Of a DNA stretch of 26,422 nucleotides, positions 1 through 6,015 are shown in pieces. The stretch covers positions 1-26,422 of the IMG/VR virus record IMGVR_UViG_3300028384_000457; one strand, written 5' to 3'. The stretch is from a virus. Position numbers and translations under genes: made by a program. The notes beneath the pieces were generated by a model. That model searched no databases. It worked only from the letters and a program-made list of their open reading frames with translations, and was not told where the DNA came from. Every line of letters starts with the position of its first letter. The first letter of the stretch is position 1.

Positions 1-1
1 A

Positions 2-577
2 CGTACAATCTCTAATGCAGAAAACATTCTGGCAAAATTCTCTGGCGAAGAAGTATTTCCTACTGACTTCGCAATTTATGATCTCAGTCAGTTTCTTAGC
101 GGTATCTCTCTTTTCAATGACCCTCAGCTCGAATTTACCTCTAGCGATTTTGTTTTTATCCGTGGGGGGCGTACTTCTGCAAAGTACTATTTCTCGGATC
201 CAGAAATTACACTTAAGAGTGCTCCAGAGAAAAATGTAAAGTTCCCTGGTGCTGATATCGAGTTTAATCTAACTGGTGATGACCTGATTGCTTTACAGAA
301 AGCATCTGCTGTCTATAGTCTTCCTGATCTGACATTCTCGTCTGAGGAAGGTTCTAACGAAATCAAACTTATCCTTCGTGATAAAGAAAATGATACCAGC
401 AATACTTACGATCTCACGGTGGCAGGTAATTCTACTGGCACCTATTCTCTTGATCTTAAGATTGAGAACATTCGTTTGCTACCTGGGGATTATACTGTCA
501 AAGTATCCCAGCACTTGATTTCTGAATGGACTAATGTTAATGTTGATTTGACATATTACATTGCTCTCGAACCTTGA
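2..577 (+). CDS. 45: Sliding clamp gp45, 5'-truncated by the window edge
   Basis: This is the open frame running in from the left edge (frame starting at base 2) to TGA at 575-577, about 191 residues. It resembles the C-terminal part of T4 gp45, the trimeric processivity clamp for DNA polymerase that also activates late transcription. The visible match is FAIYDLSQFLSGISLFND against the T4 stretch VAIYDLNGFLGILSLVND, plus the C-terminal YYIALEP against YVVALE. The start codon lies outside the window. The stop overlaps the next start (TGATG), so translation is probably coupled to speD. Gene 44 two genes downstream supports the call. A 74-aa ORF at 15-239 in another frame is a shadow of this gene. 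Confidence 0.9.
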   Translation, partial: RTISNAENILAKFSGEEVFPTDFAIYDLSQFLSGISLFNDPQLEFTSSDFVFIRGGRTSAKYYFSDPEITLKSAPEKNVKFPGADIEFNLTGDDLIALQKASAVYSLPDLTFSSEEGSNEIKLILRDKENDTSNTYDLTVAGNSTGTYSLDLKIENIRLLPGDYTVKVSQHLISEWTNVNVDLTYYIALEP

Positions 578-912
578 TGAAGCATATTCTTTTTACCCTT
601 AAGGGTTGTCCTTGGGAAGCACTTAACGATGATGCATATATCAAACATTGTTTAGTGGAAGCTTCTAAGTGGGGAAAAGCTACAATGTTAAACGTCACAA
701 GTCATAAGTTTTTCCCTCAAGGTTTGACTGCTTTTGCTCTTCTTTCTGAAAGTCATATCAGCATTCATACTTGGCCAGAAAAAGGTATGGCAGTTTGTGA
801 CGTTTTTACATGTGGAGATCATACAGATCCTATGGCAGCAGTTCAATTTCTAAAAGCAGAACTTGACGCTACTGATATTATTGTAAATGAATTCGTGAGA
901 CCTTTGGAATGA
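577..912 (+). CDS. speD: S-adenosylmethionine decarboxylase proenzyme (SpeD, short prokaryotic type)
   Basis: The protein has 111 aa. Family members cleave themselves at a Glu-Ser bond to make a pyruvoyl cofactor, then decarboxylate S-adenosylmethionine to give the aminopropyl donor for spermidine synthesis. The key residues are visible: E58-S59 in LSESHISIHTWPE, H64, and C79 in DVFTCGD. These have the same spacing as the pyruvoyl Ser, His and Cys of the Thermotoga enzyme (63, 68, 83). The ATG at 577 is chosen over the in-frame TTG at 574 because it overlaps the gene 45 stop as TGATG. The 3' end overlaps gene 44 as ATGA. This is a host-like metabolic gene placed between two replisome genes, so it is probably expressed early with them. 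SpeD is known as an auxiliary metabolic gene in some cyanophages. Confidence 0.93.
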   Translation: MKHILFTLKGCPWEALNDDAYIKHCLVEASKWGKATMLNVTSHKFFPQGLTAFALLSESHISIHTWPEKGMAVCDVFTCGDHTDPMAAVQFLKAELDATDIIVNEFVRPLE

Positions 913-1853
913 GTAAAGAGTTTTTGTGGGTCGAAAAGTATCGCCCCAACATTGTTGAAGATTGTATTCTTCCTGACAGCATCAAAGAAGTGTTTCAGGG
1001 TTTTGTCAATCAGGGCGAACTGCCCAACCTGCTGCTGAGTGGCACTGCAGGCGTGGGCAAGACTACCATCGCTAAGGCGCTGTGTGAGGAGATTGGTGCC
1101 TCTTATATCGTGATCAATGGATCCGATGAGGGACGCTTCCTAGACACTGTGAGGAACCGTGTGCGTCAGTTTGCTACAACGGTCTCTCTGACCTCTGGAG
1201 CGTCTCACAAGGTCGTTATCATCGATGAGGCAGACAACACCACCAACGACGTTCAGTTGTCCTTGAGGACCGCTGTGGAGGAGTTCCATAGTAACTGCCG
1301 CTTTATTTTTACTTGTAACTTCATCAATAAAATCATCGAACCATTGCATTCTCGATGCACGGTTGTTGATTTTCGTATTAAACACGAACAAGCAGTTAAA
1401 CTTCAGGGTGAGTTCTTTACTCGTCTGAAAACTATTTTGACTCATGAACAAGTTCAGTATGAAGATAAAGTTCTCGCCAAGTTGGTTAAGCGTTACTATC
1501 CTGATTGGCGTCGTCTTATTAATGAGTGCCAACGCTACGCTGCTACTGGAAGTATTACTTCTGCTATCCTTGTGGATGTTGCTGACGTTAATTTGGACTC
1601 TCTTCTTGGTGCGTTGAAGAAGAAAGAATTCACAACAGTCAAGAACTGGGTTGTTCAACACATGGATAATGATCCCAGTATGGTGATGCGTAAAATCTAT
1701 GACAGTTTGTATGGTGTGTTGAAACCAGCATCTATTCCAGAAGCTGTTCTCATCATTGCTAAGTATATGAAGGACATCACTATTGTTCCTGATCAAGAAA
1801 TTAATCTTCTTGCTTGTTTAACTGAGATCATGATGAGTTGTGAATTTAAGTAA
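909..1853 (+). CDS. 44: Clamp loader large subunit gp44 (AAA+ ATPase)
   Basis: The protein has 314 aa, close to the length of T4 gp44 (319). The gp44/gp62 complex uses ATP to load the gp45 clamp at primer ends. Visible motifs are the N-terminal WVEKYRP signature of clamp loaders, Walker A GTAGVGKT (residues 45-52), Walker B VVIIDEAD (102-109) and a sensor-1-like IFTCNF followed by an SRC-type arginine-finger stretch (LHSRC). The ATG at 909 overlaps the speD stop by 4 bases. Codon use shifts inside the gene. The stretch around 1010-1290 is rich in G/C-ending codons (CTG, GGC, AAG, GAG), whereas the remainder prefers T- or A-ending codons. The 218-aa antisense ORF at 1140-1796 is a shadow. Confidence 0.96.
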   Translation: MSKEFLWVEKYRPNIVEDCILPDSIKEVFQGFVNQGELPNLLLSGTAGVGKTTIAKALCEEIGASYIVINGSDEGRFLDTVRNRVRQFATTVSLTSGASHKVVIIDEADNTTNDVQLSLRTAVEEFHSNCRFIFTCNFINKIIEPLHSRCTVVDFRIKHEQAVKLQGEFFTRLKTILTHEQVQYEDKVLAKLVKRYYPDWRRLINECQRYAATGSITSAILVDVADVNLDSLLGALKKKEFTTVKNWVVQHMDNDPSMVMRKIYDSLYGVLKPASIPEAVLIIAKYMKDITIVPDQEINLLACLTEIMMSCEFK

Positions 1854-1860
1854 GAATTAT

Positions 1861-1868
1861 TATAAATA
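1861..1868 (+). promoter_or_regulatory. T4-late-type promoter element TATAAATA
   Basis: A perfect TATAAATA lies in the 73-base gap after gene 44 and before the gene at 1927. This octamer is the T4 late promoter core, and related motifs are reported for cyanophages. An imperfect inverted repeat (TGGGTAG at 1874-1880, CTTCCCA at 1894-1900) follows it. The function is inferred from the motif and its position only. Confidence 0.55.
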
Positions 1869-1926
1869 ATTGATGGGTAGTACACACAACACACTTCCCA
1901 CATAAAACCACTATACCAGAAAGAAT

Positions 1927-2202
1927 ATGAGCAATCCTTACGAGTTAAGGTTGGATTTGTATAATTCAGCCAAAGATTTTATTCAAGAAAAATATAACGC
2001 AGAAGTTAATAGATATGATGCTGCGTTTAGTGCTTTCTTAGAAAAGAAAGAAAGGTGGCAAGTATTGAAAGATATGGGTCAAGATCCAGGAGAATATCCA
2101 AGCGTATCTTTACCACAATATCCATCATTTCCATCTCCTGATGATATTGCTGAGTTTGCAGTACATATCAGATCATTTGTTTCCGATAAAGGAGAAGAGT
2201 GA
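1927..2202 (+). CDS. Conserved-type cyanophage protein of unknown function (91 aa)
   Basis: I do not recognise the family. The protein is 91 aa, rich in charged and aromatic residues, and has no Cys. Residues 1-50 look largely helical (YNSAKDFIQEKYNAEVNRYD). A proline-rich stretch follows (PSVSLPQYPSFPSPDD), then a short C-terminal helix. There is no signal peptide or membrane segment. The ATG follows AGAAAG, a weak ribosome site, and a TATAAATA element sits about 60 bases upstream, so it may have its own late transcript. It lies between gene 44 and the HNH gene and ends one base before the HNH start. Confidence 0.75.
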   Translation: MSNPYELRLDLYNSAKDFIQEKYNAEVNRYDAAFSAFLEKKERWQVLKDMGQDPGEYPSVSLPQYPSFPSPDDIAEFAVHIRSFVSDKGEE

Positions 2203-2203
2203 A

Positions 2204-2719
2204 ATGATTACTGTATTTGGAGAAGAAATTATGAAACCCGTGAGAAAATATGGATTTGTAATTCCAGAATATTTTGTAACTAGAGATGCTAAAGTCTATA
2301 GTGAAAAAACAAAGAGATATCTTACAGACTGTGCTGCAAATAAAAAATCTCCTTATAGGAAAATTAGTCTAAACATTCCTATTGGTCACTTTAGTGATGA
2401 TAGTTATCCTTATTATGAGGACAACAATACTTGCTCTCGTCATAGTTTTGATCTCCATCGTATTGTGATGGAAGCATGGAAACCAATTGATGAATATCCT
2501 CCAGATCAAATTAATGATGAATGGTTTGAAGTAATTACTCCAGACATGGTAGGACAACCTAGGATTCCTCCTAAAACTAGGCAATGGGTTCGTGATACAG
2601 CATTAATTGATCATAAAGATAATAATCCAGAAAATAATAATATAGAAAATCTTCGTTACACCACCCCAAGAGGAAATAATTGTTATCGTAAAGAATATGA
2701 GTCTGCTCAAATTCATTGA
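2204..2719 (+). CDS. HNH homing-endonuclease-like protein
   Basis: The protein has 171 aa. The C-terminal half carries an HNH nuclease pattern typical of phage homing endonucleases: FDLHRIVMEAWKP, then LIDHKDNNPENNN and IENLRYTTPRGNN. The His-Asn-type metal and catalytic residues are in DHKDNN and the following Asn-rich stretch. Such enzymes cut intron- or gene-less alleles and spread by repair of the break. I chose ATG 2204 (MITVFGEE) rather than the in-frame ATG at 2141 because GGAGAAGAG lies just upstream and 2204 abuts the previous stop. The gene is very A/T-rich at its 3' end. It appears freestanding, since I see no split gene on either side. Its target is unknown. Confidence 0.85.
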   Translation: MITVFGEEIMKPVRKYGFVIPEYFVTRDAKVYSEKTKRYLTDCAANKKSPYRKISLNIPIGHFSDDSYPYYEDNNTCSRHSFDLHRIVMEAWKPIDEYPPDQINDEWFEVITPDMVGQPRIPPKTRQWVRDTALIDHKDNNPENNNIENLRYTTPRGNNCYRKEYESAQIH

Positions 2720-2837
2720 GAAAGAACCTAAATTTATTATGATGGAGGAAATGCTTGAACGCCTTGAGAAAGAACCCGAACGACAATACAAACGGATACG
2801 TGAAAACAACACCACAAAATGTAAAAGAAGCGCATGA
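2697..2837 (+). CDS. Small charged protein, 46 aa, overlapping the HNH gene
   Basis: The frame ATG 2697 to TGA 2835-2837 encodes MSLLKFIEKEPKFIMMEEML and onward, a highly charged, probably helical peptide with two copies of the tetrapeptide EKEP. It overlaps the end of the HNH gene by 23 bases and the start of the next gene in another frame. Internal ATGs at 2739, 2742 and 2751 are alternative starts. Only a weak purine run (GTAAAG) precedes 2697. The peptide looks protein-like rather than random, but coding is uncertain because it competes with the neighbouring frame. Confidence 0.4.
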   Translation: MSLLKFIEKEPKFIMMEEMLERLEKEPERQYKRIRENNTTKCKRSA

Positions 2838-2997
2838 AGGATTATTTCATGCTACAATGAACCTACCTACTGCTGCTGCCCATTGTGGCATGACACAGAA
2901 GGAATTGAAAATGACCTTTTGGGAATACTTAAAATACAATGAGCCTAACTTCCAAGTCACTGAAAACACCTCTTCGTTATCCAGGAGGGAAGAGTAG
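2755..2997 (+). CDS. Small putative helix-turn-helix protein, start uncertain
   Basis: The well-formed part is VKEAHEGLFHATMNLPTAAA followed by HCGMTQKELKMTFWEYLKYN. The helix-Gly-helix spacing (TAAAHCGMTQKELK) resembles a helix-turn-helix DNA-binding unit; this is inference. There is no ATG in front of it. TTG 2755 has a good GGAGG six bases upstream and gives 80 aa. GTG 2800 gives 65 aa with a weak ribosome site. The 3' end overlaps the adenine methylase by 59 bases. It lies between an HNH nuclease and a methylase, both DNA-acting, but there is no direct evidence for a shared role. Confidence 0.6.
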   Translation: MNALRKNPNDNTNGYVKTTPQNVKEAHEGLFHATMNLPTAAAHCGMTQKELKMTFWEYLKYNEPNFQVTENTSSLSRREE

Positions 2998-3784
2998 AGC
3001 AACTGCTAAACTTGCTCAGTTTCTTCCTGACCTAAAAAACTACAAAGAGTTTCGAGAACCCTTCTTGGGTGGAGGTTCTGTAGCATTGTATATTACCAAA
3101 ATGTATCCTGACTTGGATATCTGGGTCAATGATTTATACGAACCCCTCGCAACATTTTGGCAAGAACTACAGGATAATGGCGATGAAATTACGCAAAAAC
3201 TTGAGTATCTTAAACAAAGGCACCCTAACCCCATGTCAGCAAGGGATCTCTTTAATGAACATAAAGAGTATCTTAATCAAGATTATGATGACCGTGATCC
3301 GTTTAAGACAGCCATTGCTTTTTATATTGTCAATAAGTGTTCTTTCAGTGGTCTCTCTTCAAATTCTTCTTTCTCCGCCCAAGCAAGTGACTCCAATTTC
3401 TCCATGCGTGGAATCAGAAGGTTGCCTGAATACTCAGAACTGATTGCTAATTGGAAAATTACTAATCAGTCATATGAAAAATTAATGACTGATGATCGTG
3501 ATACTTTCATTTATCTAGATCCTCCTTACGATATTCGGGATAATCTTTATGGTAATAAAGGTAATATGCATAAAGGATTTGATCATGATCAGTTTGCCAA
3601 AGATTGTGACCTTGCTGCTTGTCATCAACTAATCTCCTACAATTCTCACTTCTTAGTGAAGCAGCGTTTTGACGCATGGACACTTGCTGAATTTGCACAT
3701 ACTTATACCATGCGCTCCGTGGGAAGTTATAATACTGATCAAGCGACGAGGAAGGAGCTCGTTATCCTAAACTATGAAGTGTGA
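2939..3784 (+). CDS. dam: DNA adenine N6-methyltransferase, Dam/D12 class
   Basis: The protein has 281 aa, typical for Dam. The enzyme transfers a methyl group from S-adenosylmethionine to adenine N6. Motif order is visible: N-terminal PLRYPGGKSRA, the SAM-binding FREPFLGGGSVAL around residues 38-50, NKCSFSGLSSNSSFS, and the catalytic FIYLDPPYD (DPPY motif) around residue 195. The target is likely GATC by family analogy, but this cannot be read from sequence. GATC is frequent throughout the window, so there is no sign of avoidance. No partner restriction endonuclease is adjacent, which suggests an orphan methylase that protects phage DNA or marks it. The start overlaps the upstream small gene, and the stop overlaps the next ATG at 3774. 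Confidence 0.92.
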   Translation: MSLTSKSLKTPLRYPGGKSRATAKLAQFLPDLKNYKEFREPFLGGGSVALYITKMYPDLDIWVNDLYEPLATFWQELQDNGDEITQKLEYLKQRHPNPMSARDLFNEHKEYLNQDYDDRDPFKTAIAFYIVNKCSFSGLSSNSSFSAQASDSNFSMRGIRRLPEYSELIANWKITNQSYEKLMTDDRDTFIYLDPPYDIRDNLYGNKGNMHKGFDHDQFAKDCDLAACHQLISYNSHFLVKQRFDAWTLAEFAHTYTMRSVGSYNTDQATRKELVILNYEV

Positions 3785-3914
3785 AGTACAACTGTTCGTA
3801 GCGGGTAAGGTCTTCAAAGAAGAGGTTTATGCCCGCAACTATCAGGAAGCAAGGGAAGTTGCTCTAGCTCGCAACCCTAATGCAAAAATTATTGGAGTTA
3901 CCGCTAAATTTTAA
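3774..3914 (+). CDS. 46-aa protein of unknown function
   Basis: ATG 3774 to TAA 3912-3914 encodes MKCEVQLFVAGKVFKEEVYA followed by RNYQEAREVALARNPNAKIIG and a short tail. The alternation suggests two beta strands, a helix (YQEAREVALARN) and a final strand, a compact alpha/beta mini-domain. It overlaps the methylase stop by 11 bases and the gene 62 start as TAATG, so it fills the gap exactly and is probably translationally coupled. I do not recognise a function. Confidence 0.75.
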   Translation: MKCEVQLFVAGKVFKEEVYARNYQEAREVALARNPNAKIIGVTAKF

Positions 3915-4306
3915 TGACATATCAACTGAAGGATTACCTGTATTCAATTAATCAATCTAAAAAGAATATTCTCGATGATGACACTGATGCTGAGCGAGGG
4001 TATCCTCCTTATATTATTAACAGGTGCCTCAGTTCTTTCACTGATACTATCTTGTTTGCTAATGAGATGAATAAAAATCCTCATTTACCACACAAGCTAC
4101 AATACGATTTTTTTATAAATAGTGTCAAACCTAGGAAACGTTTCTCTCCATGGGCGAGAAAGGATTCTATTGATTATCTTGAAATAGTCAAAGAGTATTA
4201 TGGTTATAATGACGATAAAGCTCTCCAGGCGCTCAGGATTCTCACCAAGGATCAACTAGATCATATAAAAAAAGTATTGAGTAAAGGTGGAAAAAATGAG
4301 CGTTGA
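3914..4306 (+). CDS. 62: Clamp loader small subunit gp62
   Basis: The protein has 130 aa, shorter than T4 gp62 (187), as I recall for cyanophage versions. It partners gp44 in loading the gp45 clamp. Recognition rests on the tail RILTKDQLDHIKKVLSKGG, on the helical character throughout, and above all on position: directly upstream of regA in the order 44-62-regA, as in T4. Here several genes separate 44 and 62. The start overlaps the previous stop (TAATG), and the end overlaps regA by 11 bases. Sequence similarity to T4 gp62 is low, so the name depends partly on synteny. Confidence 0.8.
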   Translation: MTYQLKDYLYSINQSKKNILDDDTDAERGYPPYIINRCLSSFTDTILFANEMNKNPHLPHKLQYDFFINSVKPRKRFSPWARKDSIDYLEIVKEYYGYNDDKALQALRILTKDQLDHIKKVLSKGGKNER

Positions 4307-4718
4307 TACTGAAGTACAATGGAAACCAGCAGACATGGTTGAAGTCGTCTTGAGCGAACCAGACGATTTTTTAAAAGTAAGAGAGACGCTCACTCGCATT
4401 GGTGTAGCATCAAGAAAAGAAAAAAAGATTTATCAGTCTTGTCATATCCTACACAAGCAAGGCAGATATTATATTGTTCATTTCAAAGAGTTGTTTGCTC
4501 TTGATGGAAAAAATACTAATTTTTCTTTGAATGATGTACAAAGACGTAACCGTATTGTGCAACTCCTTAGTGATTGGGGGTTGATTGCTGTGGTGAATGC
4601 TGAACAAATTGCTGACCTAGCACCTTTAAATCAGATTAAAGTTCTTGCCTTTAAAGAAAAAGAAGAGTGGACACTTGAGAGCAAGTACAATATTGGTAGG
4701 AAAAAAACTGAAGCGTAG
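4296..4718 (+). CDS. regA: Translational repressor RegA
   Basis: The protein has 140 aa. RegA binds the translation start regions of early phage mRNAs and represses several replication genes, including its own. The match to T4 RegA is clear by eye: PDDFLKVRETLTRIGVASRK, then YQSCHILHKQGRYYIVHFKE (T4 has YQSCHILQKKGLYYIVHFKE), DWGLI, and a C-terminal KEEWTLESKYNIG. ATG 4296 follows AAAGGTGG and is preferred over the in-frame GTG 4287. The N terminus carries about 12 extra residues (MSVDTEVQWKPA) before the T4-like start. It overlaps the gene 62 stop and ends in front of a structured 110-base gap. Confidence 0.97.
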   Translation: MSVDTEVQWKPADMVEVVLSEPDDFLKVRETLTRIGVASRKEKKIYQSCHILHKQGRYYIVHFKELFALDGKNTNFSLNDVQRRNRIVQLLSDWGLIAVVNAEQIADLAPLNQIKVLAFKEKEEWTLESKYNIGRKKTEA

Positions 4719-4732
4719 AGGAAACCGTAACT

Positions 4733-4757
4733 TTTAATAAGGAAAACCGTTATTAAA
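4733..4757 (+). repeat. A/T-rich stem-loop after regA
   Basis: TTTAATAA (4733-4740) and TTATTAAA (4750-4757) are perfect 8-base inverted arms around a 9-base loop. The loop contains AACCG (4745-4749), which can alternatively pair with CGGTT at 4765-4769, so the two pairings compete. It could be a transcript end, an RNA-stability element or a protein-binding site. There is no U-run as expected for an intrinsic terminator. Confidence 0.4.
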
Positions 4758-4783
4758 GATTAAGCGGTTATCGTTAAATAGTA

Positions 4784-4806
4784 GTGTGATGCTTAATTGG
4801 TCACAC
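4784..4806 (+). repeat. Inverted repeat GTGTGA-11-TCACAC upstream of hsp20
   Basis: A perfect 6-base inverted repeat with an 11-base spacer ends 22 bases before the hsp20 ATG. It could form an RNA hairpin in the leader or serve as a dyad operator. A late-promoter-like TTAAATA (4774-4780) lies directly upstream. Neither role is shown by the sequence alone. Confidence 0.35.
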
Positions 4807-4828
4807 GTAAACGTCGCTTTTAAAGGAC

Positions 4829-5227
4829 ATGGTAACATTTAACACATATACCCCATATTCTCTTGGATTGGATGAAACATTCAGCAGACTTGAAGCTCTT
4901 GCAGGAAGTGGATCAAATTACCCACCATACAATGTTGTTGATGGAGGTGATGGTAGAACACTACTGGAAGTCGCTCTTGCTGGATTTTCAGGAGAACATA
5001 TTGAAGTCACAACAGAACGAAATGTTCTAACAGTTTCTGCTAAAAAAGCACCAGAAGAGAAAGAACGTAACTATTCTCATAAAGGAATTTCATATAGAAC
5101 ATTTGCTCGTAACTGGCAGATGGCAGATGATGTAGAAGTTGAAGAAGTAAAATTTATTGATGGTCTTCTTACAATCACTCTTGTCAAACAGTTACCCGAA
5201 AAACAGAAAAGAAAAATTTGGTTCTAA
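4829..5227 (+). CDS. hsp20: Small heat shock protein, Hsp20/alpha-crystallin family
   Basis: The protein has 132 aa. Hsp20 proteins hold unfolding proteins in solution without ATP. The alpha-crystallin core is visible from about residue 32: YNVVDGGDGRTLLEVALAGF, then NVLTVSAKK, YRTFARNWQMADDVEVEEVK and DGLLTITLVKQLP. The C terminus QKRKIWF lacks a clear I-x-I oligomerisation motif. ATG 4829 has AAAGGAC just upstream. It stands alone between the structured regA-hsp20 gap and a terminator, so it is probably a single transcription unit. Hsp20 is common in T4-like cyanophages and is thought to help phage assembly or protect host proteins. Confidence 0.95.
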   Translation: MVTFNTYTPYSLGLDETFSRLEALAGSGSNYPPYNVVDGGDGRTLLEVALAGFSGEHIEVTTERNVLTVSAKKAPEEKERNYSHKGISYRTFARNWQMADDVEVEEVKFIDGLLTITLVKQLPEKQKRKIWF

Positions 5228-5236
5228 ATATAATTG

Positions 5237-5262
5237 AAGGGTGCTTGACGGCATCCTTTTTT
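5237..5262 (+). terminator. Intrinsic terminator after hsp20
   Basis: GGGTGC (5239-5244) pairs with GCATCC (5251-5256), with one G-U pair, around a 6-base loop. TTTTTT follows directly. It begins 12 bases after the hsp20 stop, as expected for a rho-independent terminator. Confidence 0.75.
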
Positions 5263-5273
5263 AATGATAGACT
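5245..5273 (+). promoter_or_regulatory. Candidate early (sigma-70-type) promoter
   Basis: TTGACG (5245-5250) lies 17 bases from TAGACT (5268-5273), which is preceded by TGA, giving an extended -10 form (TGnTAGACT). The -35 box sits in the loop of the hsp20 terminator. It would start transcripts just upstream of the three-gene set at 5295 and DNA polymerase. The -10 is a weak match to TATAAT, so this is a candidate only. Confidence 0.45.
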
Positions 5274-5294
5274 ACATTGAAACTCAAAATAACT

Positions 5295-5648
5295 ATGGCA
5301 GTATCAATCGTCACACTAAAGACGGGTGATCGCATCATTACTGAGTTGAAAGAAATCTTCGATGGAGAAGGTGAAGACAAACGTGGTGTTTGCCTTTTCA
5401 TGGAAGATCCTTATATTCTCAACCTTGATAGCGGAACACCACAATACTTGACTGAAGCACATGGTATGGAATACCAAGTTCGCTTTAGTAAATGGAATCC
5501 TTATTCTTCCGATTGGCAGTTTAAGATTCCATATGATTGTGTAATGACAATCAGCAATCCAGAACCAGGACTAGAAAATGCCTGGAAACAAAAATTAGCA
5601 CAACGTGAGGAATTAGAAAATGACGGAACAAGCACCACTGAAGACTAA
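5295..5648 (+). CDS. Unknown protein, first of three related tandem proteins
   Basis: The protein has 117 aa from ATG 5295 (MAVSIVTLKTGDRIITELKE); an in-frame TTG at 5277 would add six residues. It begins with two predicted beta strands, then GVCLFMEDPYILNLD, WNPYSSDWQFKIPYDCVMTI, SNPEPGLENAWKQKL and an acidic tail. The same pattern (IVTL, PY-L, W-P-S, then a strand and NP--L) recurs in the next two proteins, so I take the three as diverged duplicates. The small all-beta layout with a final helix is compatible with an Sm-like or other small-barrel fold; that is inference. The gene lies downstream of a candidate promoter and overlaps the next gene by 29 bases. Confidence 0.85.
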   Translation: MAVSIVTLKTGDRIITELKEIFDGEGEDKRGVCLFMEDPYILNLDSGTPQYLTEAHGMEYQVRFSKWNPYSSDWQFKIPYDCVMTISNPEPGLENAWKQKLAQREELENDGTSTTED

Positions 5649-6015
5649 TCATAATATTCGCATTGTAACTCTAACCACTGCAGAGAGAGTTCTCTGTATG
5701 TTTGGAGAGGTTCGTAATGAAGATGACGATAATAAAGTAGTCGGTTATCGATTGCTTTATCCTTATACTCTTTCTCTTGGGAAAGTCAATGAAGATGGAA
5801 CTATTCCAATTTCTTATGAGCGTTGGTGTCCATTCTCTCCTGTAGAAGAACATCGCTTGAGTGGTGAGCATATTATTAGTGTTGTTTTTCCTGATAATAA
5901 TATTCTTGAGAATTTTGCAAACAGACTGAAAGAAATTGGTTTGACAGATGAAAATATTTTCTTCCCCGAGGTAACTGATGGAGATAACAGCGAACCTGCT
6001 GAAACTGCAGAATGA
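5620..6015 (+). CDS. Unknown protein, second of three related tandem proteins
   Basis: The protein has 131 aa. It opens with HNIRIVTLTTAERVLCMFGE, then has GYRLLYPYTLSLG, SYERWCPFSPVEEHRLSGEH, IISVVFPDNNILENFANRL and a long acidic tail (EVTDGDNSEPAETAE). These blocks line up with the preceding 117-aa protein in the same order and spacing. The ATG at 5620 overlaps the upstream gene. No Cys-rich, membrane or catalytic motif is visible. It is probably co-translated with its neighbours and DNA polymerase. Confidence 0.85.
   Translation: MTEQAPLKTNHNIRIVTLTTAERVLCMFGEVRNEDDDNKVVGYRLLYPYTLSLGKVNEDGTIPISYERWCPFSPVEEHRLSGEHIISVVFPDNNILENFANRLKEIGLTDENIFFPEVTDGDNSEPAETAE

Noticed and set aside
15-239. 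74-aa hydrophobic frame at the left edge
   Set aside because: It is an out-of-frame reading of gene 45, whose own frame is open from base 2 and matches gp45.
1140-1796. 218-aa open frame on the minus strand
   Set aside because: It lies wholly opposite gene 44, which has full clamp-loader motifs. The antisense product has no recognisable pattern and no ribosome site context.
2939-3784. Restriction-modification system around the adenine methylase
   Set aside because: No adjacent restriction endonuclease is seen. The HNH gene looks like a homing nuclease and GATC sites are common, so an orphan methylase is the simpler reading.
5224-5230. CTAAATA after hsp20 as a late promoter
   Set aside because: It includes the hsp20 stop codon and is followed at once by an intrinsic terminator, so a transcript started there would probably end within about 35 bases.
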